From the NCBI GenBank assembly GCA_025459175.1, contig JALORC010000079.1:1-32725 (forward strand): a stretch of 32,725 nt of DNA, read 5' to 3'. Positions within the stretch are counted from its first letter, which is position 1. Each line of letters opens with the position of its first letter. The notes beneath the pieces were generated by a model. That model did not search any database and was not told the DNA's origin. It was given only the letters and a program-made list of their open reading frames with translations. Below, piece by piece: positions 8,301 through 14,784 of the stretch. This stretch comes from Planctomycetota bacterium (GTDB taxonomy: Bacteria; Planctomycetota; UBA1135; UBA2386). Position numbers and translations under genes: made by a program.

Positions 8301-8431
8301 GGCGCACGACGCTGCGCTCGGGCGCGCAATCGCTGAACCGCGATCTGGCGACGGCGCTGCGCTTCGACCTCGTCGTCGACAAGGGCCTCGGCGTCACCGC
8401 GGTGCGCGAGCTGCGCATCGTCTGGCGCTGA
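5342..8431 (+). CDS. Large secreted glycine-rich surface protein, kelch-like N-terminus
   Basis: This 1029-aa exported protein has a signal peptide at residues 1-24 (ending 'AAPLFAQ'). A kelch/propeller-like region follows at about 30-300 ('LLLFGGD', 'RLIHGGQNG', 'DELVLVS'), interrupted by a Gly-Ser run encoded by a perfect hexamer repeat. At about 305-430 lies a copy of the beta-module that ends 'TASNGLQVQIG'. The C-terminal half alternates beta-rich text ('VVPAGVTVRFTGSAPAIV') with glycine clusters ('GGLGGPGGGRGGNGG', 'VGGSGGGGGGC', 'SPGGGGSGGSLLL'). No catalytic motif is seen, so a structural or adhesive cell-surface role is an inference. The ATG at 5342 has a strong GAGGAG site five bases upstream. 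The gene is divergent from the esterase and four bases upstream of a small membrane-protein gene, with which it probably forms an operon. Confidence 0.85.
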   Translation: MLRPSSHTAGVIAAMAVAAPLFAQWQPVEVAQTPPPRTGFLLLPILGGELLLFGGDVANPSATEWVFDGVRWRSVLLGIPRRSDAAGAVSGTRRLIHGGQNGAQLLNDTWISGPTGQWLPYASALQPGLLTNVSMAGDPASERVVMIGQNGSGVYETWFAAVGSGSGSGSGSGWTAGPVFTAPQAALVEDTVRGEVQLFVAGLPGFEMRRLIGNQWVTAATALAGPALGEVAFEPNRGRAVVLEPFTNRASDEWDGLRFVVDQLPSGAFVPTARTAMAFHPGRDELVLVSNYNNAIETWRYVVAPLPAAFAFGSVCGAQIGLQAGDSPQLGSSHRLRITTTSPNNFLTVSVLGLSTAQNAGLPLPLPLPQAPANCELQVEALVVDLLGVGAPQVRLVTLPSTASLLGLRYAAQALQLDGNGFQTASNGLQVQIGAPLPENLLLESFASAQNRDRSTSGDTWANGNATPAAIGGDGRHGSFDPAFGQDLGNGVFVWNTDNALIPASATLDGLPALVSDGRFFFTDFVVPAGVTVRFTGSAPAIVTVRGQVQIDGVVSCDAEQLPFFVPTVGAAIGQRVSTFQARRSTLSAPAAGQPGGLGGPGGGRGGNGGEKCLGAGPIIVNGVTITDGQPGDDVRLPAGHAYAAAAAGTGGQGSTMMPALGTFASAFAPLIINIYRAQYSVGGSGGGYLQRGGLPTTPTIAGSSVQPLASPAPAASLAFPLLPFPPQPPVGYSSLNHYLVGGSGGGGGGCHVFGTIGAIATDVFVAGSAGSGGGGALALRAGGDLTVLGELSARGGAGVLINGDNPNTPTVQESSYGVSSPGGGGSGGSLLLQSAARVRVLAGAALITSGGLGSRTGSVTPTLINAVQQAGAGSPGFYRLESELGNTWQGTGVPAFSGDANGALFDRDARTGSRSTWLLPTSQALPVYLRYELLVDIGGNTVLFSDDPNVSTLLASDPNGPVRLRFQGGRLDPLTGQVPASTVGPWRTTLRSGAQSLNRDLATALRFDLVVDKGLGVTAVRELRIVWR
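5828..5860 (+). repeat. In-frame (GGCAGC)n hexanucleotide repeat
   Basis: Five perfect GGCAGC units plus a final GGC encode alternating Gly-Ser inside the 1029-aa secreted protein. Perfect short repeats like this can change length by slippage. A one-unit change keeps the reading frame, so it would vary linker length rather than switch the gene off. Confidence 0.9.
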
Positions 8432-8435
8432 GCCC

Positions 8436-9020
8436 ATGAGCGCCTCGAGCCTCGTGCTGCGGTCGTCGGGGCGCCCGGCCGCGTGGCCGGCGCCGCGCTG
8501 GCCGCTGGCGCTCAGTCTCTCGGCCGGGCTCGGCATGCCGGCGCTCGCGTTCGTGCCGTGCCTGTTGGAACTGTCGGCGCCGGTGCTGTGGTTGCTGCAG
8601 TTCGTGTTGCTGGCGCGCAGCGACCTGCATCGCGATCCGGTGCTGTGGCGGCGACTCGCGGCGTTGCTCGGTGCCACCGCGGTGGCGTGGCTGCTGCTGG
8701 GCAGCACGATGCAGCGGGATCTGGCCTTGCTGCACAGCGCGGCTCCGACCGGCATCCCCGGCTGCCAGATCCTGGCGTATGGCGGCTGGCCGTGGCGCGG
8801 CATCGCCGGGCACGGCGGCGGTGGTTGGCGTGAGTTCCATCACCTCGCCAGCTGTGGCTTCGTGTTCGTCGCCAACGTGCTGACCATCGGCGTCGTGCTG
8901 CTCGGTCTGCTGCGGCTGCTGCCGTCGCGCTGGCAGCTCGGCGCGTGGTTCGTGGCGTTCGTGGCGCTGATCCCGGCGTGGCTGATCGGCTTCGCCCGGG
9001 TGTTCGCCTGGTGGGACTGA
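8436..9020 (+). CDS. Small integral membrane protein, unknown function
   Basis: This 194-aa product has about four to five hydrophobic segments: around 25-45, 48-62, 73-92, 135-160 and 168-190. The loop at about 95-130 has conserved-looking glycine and histidine clusters ('GGWPWRGIAGHGGGGW', 'EFHHLASCG'). I do not recognise a family. The ATG lies four bases after the stop of the large secreted protein and on the same strand, which supports co-expression. No signal peptidase site or catalytic motif is evident. It ends 16 bases before the convergent Uma2 gene. It is likely a real gene because codon usage matches its neighbours and the hydrophobic segments are well formed. Confidence 0.7.
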   Translation: MSASSLVLRSSGRPAAWPAPRWPLALSLSAGLGMPALAFVPCLLELSAPVLWLLQFVLLARSDLHRDPVLWRRLAALLGATAVAWLLLGSTMQRDLALLHSAAPTGIPGCQILAYGGWPWRGIAGHGGGGWREFHHLASCGFVFVANVLTIGVVLLGLLRLLPSRWQLGAWFVAFVALIPAWLIGFARVFAWWD

Positions 9021-9036
9021 GCCCGCGGCGGCGCGC

Positions 9037-9597
9037 TCAATCGAGCGGCGGGAACAGCTCGGCGACCGGCAGGCTGAGTCCGGGCACGACGTCTTCGCCG
9101 GGCACCTGTTCGCCAATCGCGAACGTGCGCGCCGTCCGCCCCGGCCGCAGGCTGGTCACGGTGCGGGCCTCGGCATCGACGATCCATACCAGCTGGCAGC
9201 CGTGCGCGAACCAGTCGGCGATCTTGGCGTCGAGCGGCGCACGGTCGCCCGGCGACCGCACTTCGACGGCGAGGTCGGGGGCGCCCGGGAAGTAGCCGCG
9301 GGTCATCGTGGCCGGCACCCGATCGGCGCGCACGAACGCGGCGTCCGGCGAGCGCACCGTGTCGGGGTTTCGCGTCAGCAGGAACCCGGTCCCGGCAGCG
9401 AACGCGAGGCTGAGCCGGTGCGTGCGCACATGCGTTTGCAGCCGTTCCCCGGCCGCCGATGCCACCGCCCCGTGCCACCAGCCGGCCTTGCTGATCCGGT
9501 GCAACTCCCCGCGCACGAGCTCGAGCCGTTGGCCCGGCTCGTGGTGCAGCAGCAGTTGGTCGGCGGTGGTAACGGACGAATCGAGCATGTCGCGCAT
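9037..9597 (-). CDS. Uma2 family (DUF820) PD-(D/E)XK nuclease-fold protein
   Basis: This 186-aa protein has the layout of the Uma2/DUF820 family. The N-terminal 'RLELVRGEL' is followed by 'RSPDAAFV' (D85) and 'APDLAVEVRSPGD' (D108, E112), then K125 in 'LDAKIADWF' and 'CQLVWIVD'. This is the restriction-endonuclease-like core with its acidic pair. Uma2 proteins occur in many copies in cyanobacteria and planctomycetes, and their cellular role is not settled. No toxin, methylase or transposase gene is adjacent, so a restriction role is not supported by context. The ATG at 9597 is the first of the frame. The gene is divergent from the deoxyhypusine-synthase-like gene across 92 bases. Confidence 0.88.
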   Translation of the reverse strand: MRDMLDSSVTTADQLLLHHEPGQRLELVRGELHRISKAGWWHGAVASAAGERLQTHVRTHRLSLAFAAGTGFLLTRNPDTVRSPDAAFVRADRVPATMTRGYFPGAPDLAVEVRSPGDRAPLDAKIADWFAHGCQLVWIVDAEARTVTSLRPGRTARTFAIGEQVPGEDVVPGLSLPVAELFPPLD

Positions 9598-9689
9598 GGT
9601 AGCAATCGGTCCCTCCCGCCTCAGGGATCTCCCGCCGCGCTCTCGCGCTGGACCTCGGCCATCCGGCGCTGCACCATGCGCGGTTGCCG

Positions 9690-10655
9690 ATGCCCGATCC
9701 GAACTCGTCTCCTGCGCCGCGCCCGCTGCGCATCCGTCCGCTCGCCGAGCGCAAGAACCTCGTGCGCAAGGAGGACTTCGCCAAGGTGCTGCCGCCGGTC
9801 GAGGGCTTCCTGCAGTGGTTCGAGGCGCTGCCGGACATCTACGGCAGCAAGGCGCTCAAGCAGGTTGTCGATCGCATCGTGACCGCGCGCCAGCAGGGCA
9901 AGGAGGTCGGCATCTCGCTCGGTGCGCACGTGCTGAAGGTCGGCCTGTCGCCGCTGCTGATCGACCTGATGCGGCGCGGGCTCATCACCCACGTGGCCAC
10001 CAACGGCGCGTCGGCGATCCACGACTGGGAGACCGCGTATCAGGGGGCGACCAGCGAGGACGTCGCGCAGAACCTGCCCGACGGCTCGTTCGGCTTCTGG
10101 CGCGAGACGATGACCGGCCTGAACGGCGCCACCAAGCGCGCCGGCGAACGCAACGAAGGCCTCGGCCAGGCGATCGGCCGCGCGATCCTCGACGGCGAAC
10201 TGCCGTATCGCCACCTGTCGGTGTTCGCCGAGGCCGCGCGGCTGGGCATTCCCGCGACCGTGCACGTCGCGTTCGGCTGCGACATCACGCACATGGATCC
10301 CGACCTCGACGGCGCCGCGCTCGGGGCCGCGACGATGCGCGACTTCTGGATCTTCGCCGACACCGTCGGTCGACTCGAACGCGGTGTGTGGTTGAACGTC
10401 GGTTCGGCGGTGATCATGCCCGAGGTGTTCTTGAAGGCCGTGTCGATCGCGCGCAACCGCGGCCAGCTCGGCACCGATTTCCTGACCTGCAACTTCGACA
10501 TGATCCAGCAGTACCGCGCCGTCACCAACGTCGTGCAGCGACCGCCGAAGGAAGGCCGTTCGATCCTGGCGATGCACGAGATCGTGCTGCCGCTGTTGCA
10601 CCAGGCGCTGGTCAGCACCGCCGCCGCCCGCGGCTGCCTGCAGGAGCCCCGCTGA
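9690..10655 (+). CDS. Deoxyhypusine-synthase-like protein
   Basis: This 321-aa protein belongs to the deoxyhypusine synthase fold. Family-like segments include 'SLGAHVLKVGLSPLLIDLM', 'THVATNGASAIHDWE', 'VHVAFGCDITHMDPD' and 'WLNVGSAVIMPEVFLKA'. In eukaryotes and archaea the enzyme transfers the aminobutyl group of spermidine to a lysine of eIF5A using NAD. Bacteria lack eIF5A, and bacterial relatives are known or suspected to act on polyamines such as homospermidine. The eukaryotic GSDSGA...SWGK active-site stretch is not recognisable here; the corresponding region reads 'QQYRAVTNVVQRPPKEG'. The reaction is therefore unknown. ATG 9690 is preferred over a TTG at 9684. The stop overlaps the hldE start by one base (TGATG), so the two are translationally coupled. 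Confidence 0.85.
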   Translation: MPDPNSSPAPRPLRIRPLAERKNLVRKEDFAKVLPPVEGFLQWFEALPDIYGSKALKQVVDRIVTARQQGKEVGISLGAHVLKVGLSPLLIDLMRRGLITHVATNGASAIHDWETAYQGATSEDVAQNLPDGSFGFWRETMTGLNGATKRAGERNEGLGQAIGRAILDGELPYRHLSVFAEAARLGIPATVHVAFGCDITHMDPDLDGAALGAATMRDFWIFADTVGRLERGVWLNVGSAVIMPEVFLKAVSIARNRGQLGTDFLTCNFDMIQQYRAVTNVVQRPPKEGRSILAMHEIVLPLLHQALVSTAAARGCLQEPR

Positions 10656-12133
10656 TGACGCACGCCACCAACCGCCGGCTGGCGGAGATCCTGTCGGCGC
10701 TGCCGACCACCCGCATCCTCGTCGTCGGCGACCTGATCCTCGACCGCTACGCCGACGGCAAGGCCAACCGCGTCTCGCCCGAGGCGCCGGTGCTGGTGTT
10801 CGAGGCCGGCGACGAACGCTTCCTGCTCGGCGGCGCCTGCAACGTCGCCGCCAACCTGCGCGAACTCGGCGCGTCGACGTCGGTGCTCGGTGTGATCGGC
10901 GACGACGAAGGTGGCCGGCAGCTGCGTCAGCTGCTGCACGACGCCGACATCGACACCCAGGCGCTGGTCACCGACAGCACGCGGCCGACCACGCGCAAGA
11001 CGCGCTACGTCGCGAAGACGATGCAGGTGCTGCGCGTCGACGAGGAGAGCCGCGCGCCGGTCACCGGCGCCGCCGAGGCGACCATGCTGGCTCTGCTCGA
11101 GCAGCGGCCGTTCCCGTGGAAGAGCGTGCTGCTCAGCGACTACGGCAAGGGTGTGCTGACGCCGCGCGTGATCCAGGCCGCGATCAAGGCGGCGAAGTCG
11201 CAGGGCGGCGTCACGGTGGTGGACCCCAAGGGCAAGGACTACTCGATCTACCGCGGCGTCGATCTGCTGACACCCAACCGCGAGGAGGCCGAGGCGGCGA
11301 CCGGCATCACGATCCGCACCACCGACGACATGCATCGCGCGGCGGCGAAGCTGCGCGAGATCACCGGCATCCGCACCGCGGTGATCACGCTCGGCAAGGA
11401 CGGCATCTTCTTCGAGACCGAGGACGGCTCGCACCGCATCCTGCCGACCGAGGCGCGGCAGGTGTTCGACGTCACCGGCGCCGGCGACACCGTGGTCGCG
11501 GTGCTGACCTACGCGCGCGCCTGCGGCGTGCCGCTCGAGGAGAGCCTGCGGCTCGCCAACCACGCCGCCGGCATCACCGTCGCCAAGCTCGGCACCTGGG
11601 CGCCGTCGCGGCGCGAGATCCTGGCCCGGCTCGGCGACGTGGCGCCGGGCAGCGACGGCAAGATCCTGACCCTCGAGCAGGCGATCGAGGTCGGCAACAA
11701 GCTGCGCGCCGAAGGGCGGCGGCTGGTGTTCACCAACGGCTGCTTCGACATCCTGCACGCCGGCCACTGCGACTACCTGCAGCGTTCGCGCACGTACGGC
11801 GACGCGCTGATGGTGGGCGTCAACACCGACGGCTCGGTGCAGCGGCAGCAGAAGGGGCCCGGCCGACCGTTCAACTCGCTCGACGATCGCATGGCGGTGC
11901 TGGCGGCGCTGCAGGCGGTCGACTACGTGGTCGCGTTCGACGATGACACGCCGAAGGACCTGATCGAGGCGGTGACGCCGCAGGTGCTGGCGAAGGGCGA
12001 GGACTGGCGCGACAAGGGCGTGGTCGGTCGCGAATGGGTCGAGCAGCACGGTGGTCAGGTGGTGCTGGTGCCGCTGGTGCAGGGTCGGTCGACGACCAAC
12101 GTCGTGCAGAAGATCCTGCAGCACGGGAAGTGA
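10655..12133 (+). CDS. hldE: Bifunctional heptose-7-phosphate kinase/heptose-1-phosphate adenylyltransferase
   Basis: This 492-aa enzyme catalyses two steps of ADP-heptose synthesis for the LPS inner core. The N-terminal PfkB-type kinase domain (about 1-335) shows 'GGACNVAANLRELGA', 'DPKGKDY', 'TPNREEAE' and the catalytic 'VTGAGDT' near 274. It phosphorylates C1 of heptose-7-phosphate. The C-terminal nucleotidyltransferase domain (about 350-492) has 'FTNGCFDILHAGH', with the HxGH motif near 366, and ends with 'GRSTTNVVQKI'. It transfers AMP from ATP. The length fits fused HldE proteins of Gram-negative bacteria. GmhA, GmhB and HldD are not in the window. It is coupled to the upstream deoxyhypusine-synthase-like gene by a one-base overlap, and the next start is four bases beyond its stop. 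Confidence 0.96.
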   Translation: MTHATNRRLAEILSALPTTRILVVGDLILDRYADGKANRVSPEAPVLVFEAGDERFLLGGACNVAANLRELGASTSVLGVIGDDEGGRQLRQLLHDADIDTQALVTDSTRPTTRKTRYVAKTMQVLRVDEESRAPVTGAAEATMLALLEQRPFPWKSVLLSDYGKGVLTPRVIQAAIKAAKSQGGVTVVDPKGKDYSIYRGVDLLTPNREEAEAATGITIRTTDDMHRAAAKLREITGIRTAVITLGKDGIFFETEDGSHRILPTEARQVFDVTGAGDTVVAVLTYARACGVPLEESLRLANHAAGITVAKLGTWAPSRREILARLGDVAPGSDGKILTLEQAIEVGNKLRAEGRRLVFTNGCFDILHAGHCDYLQRSRTYGDALMVGVNTDGSVQRQQKGPGRPFNSLDDRMAVLAALQAVDYVVAFDDDTPKDLIEAVTPQVLAKGEDWRDKGVVGREWVEQHGGQVVLVPLVQGRSTTNVVQKILQHGK

Positions 12134-12137
12134 CGCG

Positions 12138-13073
12138 GTGAGCGGGCCGCGCGGCGAGCTGCCGATCCTGCCGGTCGGCACGCAGGTCGTCACCACCGGC
12201 GATCTGCACGGCGAGGCCGGCGGCGTGCGGGTGCCGCGCGGCGCGCTCGGCACGGTGCTGAAGTCGCCGACCGACGCGACGCACGCCTACTGGGTGCGGC
12301 TCGTCGACGGCGCCGAACTGGCGCTGCGCCGCCACCAGCTGGCGACGCTGGCGCGCACGCAGGACCGCGACCTGGTGCCGCAGCTCGGTGGGCGGGCGCT
12401 GTTCGAACGGGTGATCCTTCGGGTCGTGATCGGCTCGCGCGCCTACGGGCTCGCGCACGAGGACAGCGACACCGATCGGCGCGGCGTGTTCCTGCCGCCG
12501 GCCGAACTGCACTGGTCGCTGTTCGGGGTGCCGGAGCAGATCGACGACGAAGCGGCGCAGGAGAGCTACTGGGAGCTGCAGAAGTTCTGCCTGCTCGGCC
12601 TGAAGGCCAACCCGAACGTGCTCGAGTGCCTGTGGTCGCCGCTGGTCGAACACGCGACGCCGCTCGGCCGCGAACTGCTGGCGCTGCGCGGTGCGTTCCT
12701 GTCGCGGCTGGTGTTCCAGACCTACTCCGGCTACGTCGCGTCGCAGTTCCGCAAGATCGAGGCCGACTGGCGGCAGCGCGGCGAGCCGAAGTGGAAGCAC
12801 GTGATGCACCTGTTGCGGCTGCTGCAGGCCGGGGTCGAGGTGCTGCGCACCGGCGAGGTGCCGGTCGACGTCGGGGCGCTGCGCGAGGCGTTGCTGGCGG
12901 TGCGGCGCGGGGAGGTCGCGTGGGCCGATGCCGAGGCGTGGCGGCAGCGCTTGCATACCGAGTTCGCGGCCGCCGCGGCGAGCACGGCTTTGCCCGAGCG
13001 ACCGGACTACGAGCGCGTCGATGCGTTCCTGCGGCGGGCGCGGCGGCTGGCGCTGCAACCGGAGTTGCCGTGA
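12138..13073 (+). CDS. RlaP-like nucleotidyltransferase with N-terminal beta domain
   Basis: This 311-aa protein has an extra N-terminal domain (about 10-72, 'GTQVVTTGDLHG', 'RGALGTVLKSP', 'YWVRLVDG') resembling DUF4926/KOW-like small beta barrels. A pol-beta nucleotidyltransferase of the COG3541 (RlaP/YcgL-like) type follows. The catalytic signature is 'VIGSRAYGLAHEDSDTDRRG': GS at 99-100 and metal-binding D111 and D113. A helical C-terminal half contains 'VLECLWSPLVE' and 'KWKHVMHLLRLL'. Relatives are associated with RNA ligases in RNA-repair loci; the substrate here is unknown. The start is the GTG at 12138, four bases after hldE. The longer frame upstream is hldE in another phase. It is the first of four consecutive nucleotidyltransferase/HEPN genes. 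Confidence 0.85.
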   Translation: MSGPRGELPILPVGTQVVTTGDLHGEAGGVRVPRGALGTVLKSPTDATHAYWVRLVDGAELALRRHQLATLARTQDRDLVPQLGGRALFERVILRVVIGSRAYGLAHEDSDTDRRGVFLPPAELHWSLFGVPEQIDDEAAQESYWELQKFCLLGLKANPNVLECLWSPLVEHATPLGRELLALRGAFLSRLVFQTYSGYVASQFRKIEADWRQRGEPKWKHVMHLLRLLQAGVEVLRTGEVPVDVGALREALLAVRRGEVAWADAEAWRQRLHTEFAAAAASTALPERPDYERVDAFLRRARRLALQPELP

Positions 13074-13132
13074 GGCCCGGCGAGGATCCGCGGTTGCTGT
13101 TGATCGCGCTGTGCACGATCGAACTCGCCTGA
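13070..13132 (+). other. 20-codon frame resembling the start of the second nucleotidyltransferase
   Basis: A GTG overlaps the stop of the upstream gene (GTGA) and opens a 20-codon frame ending in TGA. Its text 'PGEDPRLLLIA' resembles the N-terminus of the gene at 14000 ('NPEHDPRLQAIA'): 25 of 36 bases match over 12 aligned codons by my hand count. It could be a leftover 5' end from before the MntA/HepT pair was inserted, a coupled small peptide, or chance. Confidence 0.25.
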
Positions 13133-13153
13133 TGCGGCTGGGCCGCGGGGAGC

Positions 13154-13159
13154 TAGACT
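13154..13159 (+). promoter_or_regulatory. Candidate -10 box of the MntA/HepT pair
   Basis: TAGACT ends seven bases before the GTG start at 13167, which would place the transcription start at or next to the start codon. The 16 bases from the box through the GTG differ at only three positions from those before the gene at 25387. No clear -35 is seen. Confidence 0.35.
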
Positions 13160-13166
13160 CCAGTCC

Positions 13167-13547
13167 GTGTTCCCCTCGGTGGTCGACATCCTGCAAGCGG
13201 ACCCGCGCATTCCCTACGCGATCGTGTTCGGCTCGTGGTCGCGCGGCACCCAGCACTCGGGGAGCGACCTGGATGTGGCCATCGGTGGCGCTCCGGATGA
13301 CTGGAGCGCCCTGGAACTTGGCAGCTTGATCGGCCGGCTCGAAGCCGCGGCCGGTTGCGCAGTGGATCTGGTTCTGCTCGAAGAGGCGCCGCCTGGACTC
13401 GCCTACCGCATCGTCCGCGACGGCAAGGTCGTGGTGCAGCGCGATGCCAAGGCGCTGGCGGCGCGCACCGCGCGCGCGGTCCTCGACTATTTCGACTGGA
13501 AGCCGATCGAGGCGTTGTTCACCCACGCCCGTCCACGGAGTGCATGA
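13167..13547 (+). CDS. MntA-type nucleotidyltransferase antitoxin
   Basis: This 126-aa minimal nucleotidyltransferase carries the pol-beta signature 'FGSWSRGTQHSGSDLDVAI', with GS at 22-23 and aspartates D34 and D36. In type VII toxin-antitoxin systems, MntA neutralises its HEPN partner by attaching AMP groups to a tyrosine. The following gene is a HEPN protein with the required motif, so the pair fits this class well. The GTG start is chosen because the signature begins at a normal distance and a TAGACT box lies seven bases upstream with no Shine-Dalgarno, suggesting a leaderless message. The pair sits between two larger nucleotidyltransferase genes on the same strand. Whether it acts as an independent addiction or defence module or as part of the cluster is not known. 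Confidence 0.88.
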   Translation: MFPSVVDILQADPRIPYAIVFGSWSRGTQHSGSDLDVAIGGAPDDWSALELGSLIGRLEAAAGCAVDLVLLEEAPPGLAYRIVRDGKVVVQRDAKALAARTARAVLDYFDWKPIEALFTHARPRSA

Positions 13548-13548
13548 C

Positions 13549-13971
13549 GTGGCCGATCCCTTCGTGCTCGCGCGCTCGTTGGCCGACTTGCGGGATGCCA
13601 CGGCGAGGATCCAGTCCGTGCTGCCAGCTGACTTGGCGACGTTCGAACGCGATCGCACCATCCGGGAAGTCGTCGTGCTGAACCTGTTCGTGGCCCTGCA
13701 GAACTGCCTCACCATCGCCACGCACTGGCTCGCCGACGCGCGTCTGGACGTGCCGTCCGGCTATCGCGAGGCCCTGCTCGCGTTGCGCGACCGCGGCGTG
13801 CTCGAAGCCGAGCTGAGCGAACGGCTGGCGGCGGCAGCTGGTCTGCGCAACTTGATCGCGCATCGCTATGGCGTGTTGGACTGGCGGCGCGTCCACGAGA
13901 TCGCGGCGACGCGCCTCGGCGATCTGCTGGCGTTCGCGGACCAGATCGAGCGAGCGGCGCGGCAGAGTTGA
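13549..13971 (+). CDS. HepT-type HEPN RNase toxin
   Basis: This 140-aa all-helical protein has the HEPN active-site motif RX4HXY as 'RNLIAHRY' (R100, H105, Y107). HepT toxins are RNases acting on tRNA or mRNA, and the motif tyrosine is the residue AMPylated by MntA. Additional helices ('VVLNLFVALQNCLTIATHWL', 'YREALLALRDRGVL') match the family. Length is typical. The GTG at 13549 has GGAG at 13537-13540, eight bases upstream, inside the end of the mntA frame. An in-frame GTG at 13540 is the alternative. The gene starts one base after the mntA stop. All catalytic residues are intact, so an active toxin is expected. Confidence 0.88.
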   Translation: MADPFVLARSLADLRDATARIQSVLPADLATFERDRTIREVVVLNLFVALQNCLTIATHWLADARLDVPSGYREALLALRDRGVLEAELSERLAAAAGLRNLIAHRYGVLDWRRVHEIAATRLGDLLAFADQIERAARQS

Positions 13972-13999
13972 CCGGAAGGGCGTGTTCCCAGGCGTTGCC

Positions 14000-14767
14000 A
14001 TGAACCCCGAACACGATCCGCGGCTGCAGGCGATCGCCGCGGCGCATCCGTATCCGCTGCTGTTCGCGTCGCTGAGCGGCGCGCACCTGTACGGATTCCC
14101 GTCGCCGGACTCGGACTTCGACCTGCGCGGCGTGCACGTGCTGCCGCTGGCCGAGGTGATCGGGCTGCGGCGCGGGCCGGAGACGATCGAGTCGATGCGC
14201 GACACCGACGGGCTCGAGCTCGATCTCGTCACCCACGACGTCGCCAAGTTCGTGCGGTTGATGCGGAAGCCGAACGGCTACGTGCTGGAGCAACTGTTCT
14301 CGCCGCTGGTGACGGTGACGACGCCGCGGCACGCGGAGCTGCGGGAGCTGGGACAGCGCTGCGCCACGCGGGCGCACGTGCGGCACTACCTCGGCTTCGC
14401 CGAGACGCAGTGGCGGCTGTTCGGCAAGGAATCGCCGCCGCGGGTCAAGCCGCTGCTCTACGTCTATCGCGTGTTGCTGACCGGGCTGCATCTGCTGCGC
14501 ACCGGCGAGGTGCAGGCGGATCTGTCGGTGCTGAACGGCGAGGCGCGGTTGTCCTTCGTCGACGAGCTGCTGGCGCAGAAGCGGGCGGGGGCCGAGCAGG
14601 GTGCTCTGGCCGGGGCGCAGATGGCGTTCCATGCGCGTGAGTACGAACGGCTGGTCGCCGAGCTGCGTGAGGCACCGTCGCGTTCGCCGCTGCCGGAGCG
14701 GTTGCCCGAAGAGGTCGAGCGGGCGCTGCACGCGTTCCTGGTCGGGGTCCGGATGGGTGGTGGGTGA
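14000..14767 (+). CDS. Second RlaP-like (COG3541) nucleotidyltransferase
   Basis: This 255-aa protein resembles the gene at 12138 but lacks its N-terminal beta domain. The signature reads 'LSGAHLYGFPSPDSDFDLRG', with metal-binding D39 and D41 present. The usual glycine-serine pair is glycine-alanine here (G27-A28), which may weaken catalysis or alter nucleotide binding. The helical remainder ('NGYVLEQLFSPLV', 'RVKPLLYVYRVLLTGLHLL', 'LRTGEVQADLSVLN') parallels the first protein's 'VLECLWSPLVE' and 'RLLQAGVEVLRTGEV', so the two appear to be divergent paralogues. The substrate is unknown. The ATG lies 28 bases after the HepT stop, and the gene ends 17 bases before the convergent CPXCG gene. Confidence 0.85.
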   Translation: MNPEHDPRLQAIAAAHPYPLLFASLSGAHLYGFPSPDSDFDLRGVHVLPLAEVIGLRRGPETIESMRDTDGLELDLVTHDVAKFVRLMRKPNGYVLEQLFSPLVTVTTPRHAELRELGQRCATRAHVRHYLGFAETQWRLFGKESPPRVKPLLYVYRVLLTGLHLLRTGEVQADLSVLNGEARLSFVDELLAQKRAGAEQGALAGAQMAFHAREYERLVAELREAPSRSPLPERLPEEVERALHAFLVGVRMGGG

Positions 14768-14784
14768 GGCGTGGCCTCGCCGCT

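Noticed and set aside
10040..12253. 737-codon minus-strand frame antisense to hldE
   Set aside because: The + strand encodes HldE with complete catalytic motifs; the antisense product is Arg/His/Asp-rich without any domain.
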